DNA from: Actinotalea alkalitolerans
GTDB lineage: Bacteria > Actinomycetota > Actinomycetes > Actinomycetales > Cellulomonadaceae
Assembly (NCBI RefSeq): GCF_023369855.1
Contig: NZ_JAMBPP010000017.1
Span: forward strand, 18,975-82,974
DNA length: 64,000 nt
Direction: 5' to 3'
Position 1 is the first letter of the stretch. Each line of letters begins with the position of its first letter. The position numbers and the translations under genes are program-made. The notes beneath the pieces are model-generated. The model was not told the origin of the DNA. It did not search any database and saw only the letters and a list, made by a program, of their open reading frames with translations. Shown in pieces: positions 58,158-64,000 of the stretch.

Positions 58158-58973
58158 TCAGCTCGCCGGAGGGGTCGTCGCGCCGCTCGGGCCGTAGGAG
58201 GCGAAGCGGGCGCTGGTGACGAAGCCGAGCCGCTCGTAGAGCCGGCGAGCCGTGTGGTTCTCGGCGTAGTGACCCAGCCCGACCCAGTCGATGCCCGCAG
58301 CCAGGCCCTCACGGGTGGCCGCCGCTGCGAGCGCCCCGCCGAGCCCACGGTGGCGTGCCGAGGGAAGCACACCCAGCCCGTGCAGGTGCCACGACAGATC
58401 CGCACCGGCGGGATCGCCAGCACGCTCGGCGGCGCCGATCACCCCGAGCAGCCCCTCGAGGCCCGGCACGCCCCACCAGGCGATCTCGCCGGGCGCACCG
58501 GGAACGGCCGTGGTCCCCGGGTTCGCGTGGTCGAGGCATCGACGGATCGCCGGAGCGTCGGTGGTCGGGTCCAGCCGGACGACGTCGTCCTCCCCCGCCG
58601 ACCGGGGTGGCACGACGTCGCTCGACATCCAGTCCCAGGTCGAGAAGGGCGCGAGGCCGAGGTCGGCGAGCACCGTGTCCGACACCGTGGACCCGCGAGG
58701 CACGCTCAACCAACGGACCGTGCCGAGCCGGGCCAGGACCCGCGGCCGGGCGACCAGCTCGGCGAGGAGCCGTCCGACGCCCTCGGGATCGCCGCGCCCG
58801 ACGAGCACGTCCCGGTCGGCGCGGTGCACGGCCACCAGCAGGGCGTGGTCGTCGCCGAACACCGCTTGTGGGGCGGCACGCCGACGATCGCCCAGCAGCA
58901 TCCGGTCGTCGTGCCAGGCTTCCGGGAGCATCGCGAGGTCGTCAGGGGTGCTCGTGGGCGTGAGCTCGGTCAT
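58158..58973 (-). CDS. GNAT-family N-acetyltransferase
   Basis: A 271-residue protein. The C-terminal half is a GNAT domain with the acetyl-CoA loop GVLPSARHRGLGGALAAAAT and the following helix-strand ENHTARRLYERLGFVTSARF. The N-terminal half (residues about 1-125) resembles a second, degenerate GNAT fold. Substrate not predictable. It lies 55 bases downstream of aspS on the same strand. Confidence 0.85.
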   Translation of the reverse strand: MTELTPTSTPDDLAMLPEAWHDDRMLLGDRRRAAPQAVFGDDHALLVAVHRADRDVLVGRGDPEGVGRLLAELVARPRVLARLGTVRWLSVPRGSTVSDTVLADLGLAPFSTWDWMSSDVVPPRSAGEDDVVRLDPTTDAPAIRRCLDHANPGTTAVPGAPGEIAWWGVPGLEGLLGVIGAAERAGDPAGADLSWHLHGLGVLPSARHRGLGGALAAAATREGLAAGIDWVGLGHYAENHTARRLYERLGFVTSARFASYGPSGATTPPAS

Positions 58974-59028
58974 CAGCCGGTGATCGGTCCTCTGCCTGAG
59001 GGGCGACGCGTCGGGTCAGCGGTGCTGC

Positions 59029-60816
59029 TCAGGCCTCGCCGGACGCAGCGGGTGCCGAGGGCGCGGCGGGCGGCAGGTCGACGCCCGCCTCCTTGCGCTG
59101 CTGGTCGGTGATCGGGGCGGGAGCACCGGTCAACGGGTCGTAGCCGCCGCCGGACTTGGGGAAGGCGATGACGTCGCGGATCGACTCCGAGCCCGTGAGC
59201 AGGGTCAGGATGCGGTCCCAGCCCAGGGCGATCCCGCCGTGGGGCGGTGCGCCGAACTGGAAGGCGTCGAGCAGGAAGCCGAACTTCTCCTGCGCCTCCT
59301 CCTGCCCGATCCCCATGATCTGGAAGACCCTCTGCTGCACGTCACGACGGTGGATACGGATCGAGCCGCCGCCGATCTCGTTGCCGTTGCAGACGATGTC
59401 GTAGGCGTAGGCCAGGGCCTCCCCCGGGGACTCCTCGAACCGGTCGATCCACTCGGGGGTCGGTGAGGTGAAGGCGTGGTGCACCGCGGTCCACGAGCCC
59501 TCCCCCACAGCGACGTCGTCGTCCTCACCGGTGGGCTTGAACAGAGGGGCGTCGACCACCCACACGAAGGACCACTCGGACTCGTCGATCAGGCCGACCC
59601 GTCGGCCGATCTCGAGCCGCGCCGCGCCGAGCAGCGCACGGGCCTCGGAGGCCTTGCCCGCTGCGAAGAAGACGCAGTCCCCGGCCGAGGCCCCCACGGC
59701 CTCGACCAGGCCGGCGCGCTCGGTCTCGGACAGGTTCTTGGCGACCGGTCCGCCCAGCTCGCCGTCCTCGCCGACCGTGACGTAGGCCAGCCCGCGGGCA
59801 CCGCGCTGCTTGGCCCACTCCTGCCAGGCGTCGAAGGTTCGGCGCGGCTGCGTCCCGCCGCCGGGCATCACCACCGCACCGACGTAGGGAGCCTGGAACA
59901 CCCGGAACGGCGTCTGCGCGAAGTAGTCGGTCAGCTCGACGAGCTCGAGCCCGAAGCGCAGGTCGGGCTTGTCCGTGCCGTACCGGGTCATCGCGTCGGC
60001 GAAGGTCATCCGCTGGATGGGCGTCGGCACCTGGTAGCCGATGAGGTCCCACAGGGCGACCAGCACCTGCTCACCGAGAGCGATCACGTCGTCCTGCTCG
60101 ACGAAGCTCATCTCGACGTCGAGCTGGGTGAACTCGGGCTGCCGGTCGGCGCGGAAGTCCTCGTCGCGGTAGCACCGGGCGATCTGGTAGTAGCGCTCGA
60201 AGCCGGCAACCATGAGCAGCTGCTTGAAGAGCTGAGGCGACTGCGGCAGCGCGTACCACGAGCCCGGCGCGAGACGGGCCGGGACCACGAAGTCGCGCGC
60301 ACCCTCGGGTGTCGATCGGGTCAGGGTGGGGGTCTCGACCTCCACGAAGTCCTGCGCGTCGAGCACCCGGCGGGCCGCGGCGTTCGCCTTCGCCCGCAAC
60401 CGCAGGGCCGCGGCCGGGGCCGGTCGACGCAGGTCGAGGTAGCGGTGCTTGAGCCGGGCCTCCTCGCCGATCTGCTCGTCCAGGGCCGAGGACACCTGGA
60501 AGGGCAGCGGCGCGGACTCGTTGAGGACCACGACCTCAACCGCGACGAGCTCGACCTCCCCGGTCACCAGGTTCGCGTTCTCGTTGCCGGCGGGGCGACG
60601 GCCCACCTCGCCGGTGACCTGGAGCACGTACTCGTTGCGCAGACCGTGCGCGACGGCCTCGTCCCGGATCACCACCTGGGCGATGCCCGAGGCGTCCCGC
60701 AGGTCGATGAACGCCACCCCACCGTGATCGCGTCGCCGGTCGACCCAGCCCGTGAGGGTGACGGTCTGACCGATGTGCTCGGCTCGCAGCGAGCCGGCGG
60801 TGTGGGTGCGGAGCAC
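59029..60816 (-). CDS. aspS: Aspartyl-tRNA synthetase, probably non-discriminating
   Basis: Charges tRNA-Asp. The 595 residues show the OB anticodon domain ([20 protein letters not shown]), the class II motifs ([35 protein letters not shown]) and a bacterial insertion domain. The anticodon-binding loop reads RRRDHGG; His at this place marks non-discriminating AspRS enzymes such as that of Pseudomonas aeruginosa, whereas E. coli has Leu. It may therefore also make Asp-tRNA-Asn for GatCAB. GTG start with GAGAGGA upstream. Confidence 0.95.
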   Translation of the reverse strand: MLRTHTAGSLRAEHIGQTVTLTGWVDRRRDHGGVAFIDLRDASGIAQVVIRDEAVAHGLRNEYVLQVTGEVGRRPAGNENANLVTGEVELVAVEVVVLNESAPLPFQVSSALDEQIGEEARLKHRYLDLRRPAPAAALRLRAKANAAARRVLDAQDFVEVETPTLTRSTPEGARDFVVPARLAPGSWYALPQSPQLFKQLLMVAGFERYYQIARCYRDEDFRADRQPEFTQLDVEMSFVEQDDVIALGEQVLVALWDLIGYQVPTPIQRMTFADAMTRYGTDKPDLRFGLELVELTDYFAQTPFRVFQAPYVGAVVMPGGGTQPRRTFDAWQEWAKQRGARGLAYVTVGEDGELGGPVAKNLSETERAGLVEAVGASAGDCVFFAAGKASEARALLGAARLEIGRRVGLIDESEWSFVWVVDAPLFKPTGEDDDVAVGEGSWTAVHHAFTSPTPEWIDRFEESPGEALAYAYDIVCNGNEIGGGSIRIHRRDVQQRVFQIMGIGQEEAQEKFGFLLDAFQFGAPPHGGIALGWDRILTLLTGSESIRDVIAFPKSGGGYDPLTGAPAPITDQQRKEAGVDLPPAAPSAPAASGEA

Positions 60817-60998
60817 GGGTGTCCTCTCCTGGGCGTGGACGACGACCGCCCGACGGGCGACCGGACGAGTCTAGTGGCGCGGCGAGACCTCGCCGGGCGG
60901 CAACCGGGCCGGGATCAGGTGGTGCGGTGTCGGCGCGGTGCGCAGCGGCACAATGGCACCAGCATCCGACTCGCCGCCACAAGCACCCGGAGGACCTC

Positions 60999-61460
60999 AT
61001 GGCCCGCAAGATCGCGACCACCGACCGCGTCTCCCGTGACGACCTGCTCACCTACCTGCGGCCGCGTCACGAGGCGATCCTGCTGACCTGGCGGGCCTCG
61101 GGAGGGCCTCAGATGTCGCCGGTCACGTGCGGGGTCGACGACGCAGGACGGGTCGTGGTCTCGACGTACCCCTCACGCGCCAAGGCCGTCAACCTGCGGC
61201 GCGACCCGCGGGCCAGCCTGTGCGTGCTGTCCGACGACGGTGACGACTCCTGGGTCCAGGTGGACGGCACGGCCGAGGTGCTCGACCTCCCCGACTCGGT
61301 CGAGCCGCTCGTCGAGTACTACCGCTCCATCGCCGGGGAGCACCCCGACTGGGACGAGTACCGCGAGGCGATGGTGCGTCAGGGCAAGTCGCTGATCCGG
61401 GTGACGATCGAGCGCTGGGGGCCGGTCGCGACGGGCGGGTTCCCGGCGGACGTCGCCTGA
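60999..61460 (+). CDS. PPOX-class, probably F420-dependent, oxidoreductase
   Basis: A 153-residue split-beta-barrel flavin/deazaflavin protein. Residues RHEAILLTWRASGGPQMSPV, VVVSTYPSRAKAVNLRRDPR and ASLCVLSDDGDDSWVQVDGT match the actinobacterial PPOX F420-dependent family. Substrate unknown. ATG 60999 has GGAGG five bases upstream. It is divergent from aspS across a 182-base gap in which I see no strong signal. Confidence 0.87.
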   Translation: MARKIATTDRVSRDDLLTYLRPRHEAILLTWRASGGPQMSPVTCGVDDAGRVVVSTYPSRAKAVNLRRDPRASLCVLSDDGDDSWVQVDGTAEVLDLPDSVEPLVEYYRSIAGEHPDWDEYREAMVRQGKSLIRVTIERWGPVATGGFPADVA

Positions 61461-61525
61461 CGTCGTCGCCGCACGGCGCGGCCCGGCTCACCCCGCGCCG
61501 CCGGCCCACCTGCGATCCGACCGGC

Positions 61526-63253
61526 CTACGGCTCAGGGTTGGGCTGCGGCCCCTCCGGCGCCGTCCACAGTGCGCCGGGGGCGCCGGACGGCACAGCGGG
61601 GCGGCGCGGACGGACGGGCTCGAGCCTGCGGTAGACGCCCTGGTCGGCGGGGCGCAGATCGGTCCCTCCGCGCTCGGGCCAGAAGGACATGGCTCTCTCA
61701 GCCTGGGCCGTGATGGTCAGCGACGGGTTCACCCCGAGGTTGGCGGTCACCGCGGCACCGTCGACGACGTGCAGCGTGGGGTGGCCGTGCACCCGCTGGT
61801 ACGGGTCGAGCACCCCCTCGGCGGAGGTCGCACCGATCGGGCAGCCGCCGATGAAGTGCGCGGTGAGCGGCATGTTCGCGACGTCTCCCCAGGAGCCGCC
61901 CGCCACGCCGCCGAGCTCGTCGGCGAGCAGGGTCGCGGTGCGGTGCGCGGCCGGGATCCACGTCGGGCTCGGCTCACCGGGTCCCTGCCTGCTGACCAGG
62001 CGCCACCCGACGAGCCCGCGCCGCAGACCTGTGACCAGGGAGTTGTCGAGCGACTGCATCACCAGGGCGATGGCCGTGCGCTCGCTCCAGCGGTACGGGA
62101 CGAGCGACCGGACCGCGGTGACCGGCCGCCGAGCCACCTCGGACGCGTAGCGGCCCAGCACCCGCAGCCATCGGGTGCGTCGTGGCCCACCGGTCGTCAG
62201 CACGGTCTGCAGCAGTGCCATCGCGTTGCTCCCCGCGGCGTAGCGGACCGGCTCGACGTGGGTGACGGCGTCGGGGAAGAACGAGGAGGTGATCGCCACC
62301 CCGCGGTGCAGCGGTCGCGCGGGATCGACCCGGGGGGCGCTCGCGCCCACCAGTGCCTCGGAGTTGGTCCGGGTCGCGGTCCCGAGGCGGACCGAGAGCT
62401 GCGGGAGGTCACCCCGGCGTCGTCCACGGTGCAGCAGCAGCTGCGTGTTGTACGTCCCGGCCGCGAGGACCACCTGGTCGGCCAGGAAGGTCCTGCGCCG
62501 GCGGTCACCGGTCCCCCGCGCCTCGACGACCCACCCGCCCTCACCGGTCGGCCGCAGGCGTTCCACCGTGGTCATCGGGACCACCTCGGCCCCCGCGCCC
62601 TCCGCGAGATGCAGGTAGTTCTTGACCAGGGTGTTCTTCGCGCCGACGCGGCAGCCCGTCATGCACGCGCCGCACTCGGTGCACGCCGTCCGCTGCGGGC
62701 CCGCGCCTCCGAACCAGGGGTCGGCGACCGTCCTGCCGGGCTCGCCGAACAGCACCCCGACCTGCGTCGGCCGCACGGTCTCCTCGACACCCATCCTGCG
62801 GGCGACACGCCGGAACAGGACGTCCGAGGCGGTGACCGTCGGGTTGGTGGTCACCCCCAGCATGTGTGAGGCCTGGTCGTACCAGGGCGCGAGCTCGGAC
62901 TCCCAGTCCGCCAGGTGCGCCCACTGCGGGTCGGCGTAGAACGGGGCGAGCGGGCGGTACAGGGTGTTGGCGTAGACCAGTGATCCGCCGCCGACCCCGG
63001 CACCGGCCAGGATCAGCGAGTCCGAGACGCGATGGATCCGCTGGATGCCGTAGCACCCTATCGCCGGGGCCCACAGGAAGCGTCGCAGGTCCCACGAGGT
63101 CCGGGCGAAGTCCTCGTCGGCGAACCGGCGACCCGCCTCCAGGACAGCGACCCGGTACCCCTTCTCGGACAGGCGCAGCGCGGCGACGCTCCCGCCGAAG
63201 CCCGACCCCACCACGACCACGTCGTACCGGGGCGGGGCGGCGGCGCTGACCAT
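61526..63253 (-). CDS. GMC-family oxidoreductase, cholesterol oxidase-like
   Basis: A 575-residue FAD enzyme. The dinucleotide fold is VVVGSGFGGSVAALRLSEKG, followed by GAGVGGGSLVYANTLYRP. The C-terminal GMC signature is MPLTAHFIGGCPIG with GLNP-type GVNPSLTITAQAERA. It resembles mycobacterial ChoD-like proteins. The C-x2-C-x3-C segment CTECGACMTGCRVGAKNTL is typical of this subgroup. A Pro-rich tail of about 30 residues ends the protein. The real substrate is unknown. Confidence 0.9.
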   Translation of the reverse strand: MVSAAAPPRYDVVVVGSGFGGSVAALRLSEKGYRVAVLEAGRRFADEDFARTSWDLRRFLWAPAIGCYGIQRIHRVSDSLILAGAGVGGGSLVYANTLYRPLAPFYADPQWAHLADWESELAPWYDQASHMLGVTTNPTVTASDVLFRRVARRMGVEETVRPTQVGVLFGEPGRTVADPWFGGAGPQRTACTECGACMTGCRVGAKNTLVKNYLHLAEGAGAEVVPMTTVERLRPTGEGGWVVEARGTGDRRRRTFLADQVVLAAGTYNTQLLLHRGRRRGDLPQLSVRLGTATRTNSEALVGASAPRVDPARPLHRGVAITSSFFPDAVTHVEPVRYAAGSNAMALLQTVLTTGGPRRTRWLRVLGRYASEVARRPVTAVRSLVPYRWSERTAIALVMQSLDNSLVTGLRRGLVGWRLVSRQGPGEPSPTWIPAAHRTATLLADELGGVAGGSWGDVANMPLTAHFIGGCPIGATSAEGVLDPYQRVHGHPTLHVVDGAAVTANLGVNPSLTITAQAERAMSFWPERGGTDLRPADQGVYRRLEPVRPRRPAVPSGAPGALWTAPEGPQPNPEP

Positions 63254-63329
63254 GGCTCGATGGTGTCACCCCGCCGGTGCCCTGCCGTCCTGGCGCGCGC
63301 GGGACGGCCCGGTGACCGACCATGGGGAG

Positions 63330-63479
63330 ATGAGCGAATCGACGAACACCCAGCCCGAGGGCGACCAGGTCACCGACGCGCCGAACCCCGAGACCGGGGT
63401 GGGGATCGGCGCCGGCGAGCCCTCGACCTTCGAGCCCGAGGAGGACACCGAGTCCGTCCCCGACGAGCCCCGCGACTGA
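63330..63479 (+). CDS. Small acidic disordered protein
   Basis: A 49-residue acidic chain (MSESTNTQPEGDQVTDAPNP, then many Glu, Asp and Pro) ending DEPRD. No fold or homologue recognised, although short acidic proteins like this are common in Actinobacteria. The ATG directly follows GGGGAG with almost no spacer; an alternative GTG at 63312 would add six residues. Divergent from the GMC gene. Confidence 0.5.
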   Translation: MSESTNTQPEGDQVTDAPNPETGVGIGAGEPSTFEPEEDTESVPDEPRD

Positions 63480-63540
63480 CCGCGCCTGACAGGCTGGGCG
63501 CGCGCCACCCGAGAGGCCCGGCTCGCGCACCGGGGTGCGG

Positions 63541-64000
63541 TCAGAACAGTGCTCCCTGCACGGCGTCGGGCTCGACCGCCGTCGGCGCCGGGCCCGGCCG
63601 CCAGCTCGGTCGGCGGGTGAAGCCGTGCGCAGCGCGCAGCGGCTCGACCCGAGCTCGTAGCCACTCCCGGTACGCGGGTGACGCCTGGGCCGAGGAGCCG
63701 TACAGGCGTCGGTACCGACCGACCAGGTCCGGCCGGTAGCCGGCCAACCACTGCAGGTACCACGGCTTGACCGCCCCTCGCAGGTGCAGCGCCATGACGT
63801 GCACGTCCCGCGCCCCCGCAGCCGCGATCTCGGCGAGCAGAGCGTCCAGGTGCTCGTGGGAGTCGGTCAGCCAGGGCAGCACGGGTGCCACCAGCACGGT
63901 GCACCCGAGCCCCGCGTCCGTGATCGCCCGGATCAGGTCCAGCCGGGCGCGAGGGGTGGGCGTGCCGGGCTCGACCGACTGCTGGAGCACGGGGTCCAGC
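63541..64000 (-). CDS. Rv2578c-like radical SAM protein, C-terminal part only
   Basis: The visible 152 residues are the C-terminal half of a radical SAM protein. They include VEPGTPTPRARLDLIRAITD, VLVAPVLPWLTDSHEHLDAL and HLRGAVKPWYLQWLAGYRPD as in actinobacterial Rv2578c-family and SplB-related proteins. The Cys cluster (CxxxCxxC) lies beyond the right edge. Function of the family is unknown. Confidence 0.8.
   Translation of the reverse strand, partial: LDPVLQQSVEPGTPTPRARLDLIRAITDAGLGCTVLVAPVLPWLTDSHEHLDALLAEIAAAGARDVHVMALHLRGAVKPWYLQWLAGYRPDLVGRYRRLYGSSAQASPAYREWLRARVEPLRAAHGFTRRPSWRPGPAPTAVEPDAVQGALF

Overview
This is a high-GC chromosomal segment from an actinobacterium, most likely a micrococcalean relative of Cellulomonas, Oerskovia or Sanguibacter. 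I infer this from the very GC-rich coding bias, frequent GTG starts, the mycobacterial-type integration host factor (mihF), an F420-type PPOX protein, a helicase-dead PriA, and the gene order rpsD-DUF948-DUF6167-alaS-ruvX-mltG-aroE ... aroC-aroK-aroB-aroQ ... efp-nusB ... pyrR-pyrB-pyrC-carA-carB-pyrF-mihF-gmk-rpoZ-coaBC-metK-priA-fmt-rsmB-rpe. No tRNA, rRNA, CRISPR array or insertion sequence was found.

Layout, mostly minus strand. 1-9952 holds housekeeping genes (rpe partial, rsmB, fmt, priA, metK, coaBC, rpoZ, gmk, mihF), interrupted by a plus-strand ArsR-like regulator and a small membrane coiled-coil protein. 10049-19026 is a complete UMP-synthesis operon except pyrD/pyrE (pyrR, B, C, carA, carB, F), with a PH-like membrane protein between pyrC and carA and an apparent PyrR-binding RNA hairpin over the pyrR Shine-Dalgarno. 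19109-23348 is a divergent PAS/AraC regulator and putA pair. 23492-25750 is a membrane GGDEF-EAL protein, tail-to-tail with nusB-efp. 26903-27990 is a SatD-like/membrane-protein pair. 28241-29155 is a DUF559 (Vsr-like) gene. 29211-32713 is aroQ-aroB-aroK-aroC.

32808-45834 is a complete type IV pilus cluster (pilB, T, C, A, three minor prepilins, D, M, N, O) inserted between aroC and aroE. Two minor prepilins carry large adhesin-like domains: tandem Ig-like repeats in one and ricin-type beta-trefoil repeats in the other. Four pil transcription units (pilB, pilT, pilA, pilM) and the distant GGDEF-EAL gene share one promoter architecture: a 6-mer like CTCAAG, exactly 15 bases, then an 8-mer like GCCGATAG. 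That matches the FliA/WhiG class of sigma-28 promoters. PilB also has two tandem 24-residue MshEN-type c-di-GMP-binding motifs separated by five residues. Together these suggest one regulon in which an alternative sigma factor makes both the pilus and the enzyme controlling the nucleotide that PilB would sense.

45939-52885 is aroE-mltG-ruvX-alaS, two small membrane/coiled-coil genes and rpsD. 53373-54289 is a second DUF559 paralogue, frameshifted at a G run. Each of the two DUF559 genes lies between a pair of near-identical-length palindromes; the pair is similar within a locus and different between loci, and every copy has GATC or a one-base variant in its arms. 54374-63479 holds rarA, an MMPL transporter, a GNAT acetyltransferase, aspS, a PPOX protein, a GMC oxidoreductase and a small acidic protein. 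The window ends in a partial Rv2578c-like radical SAM gene.
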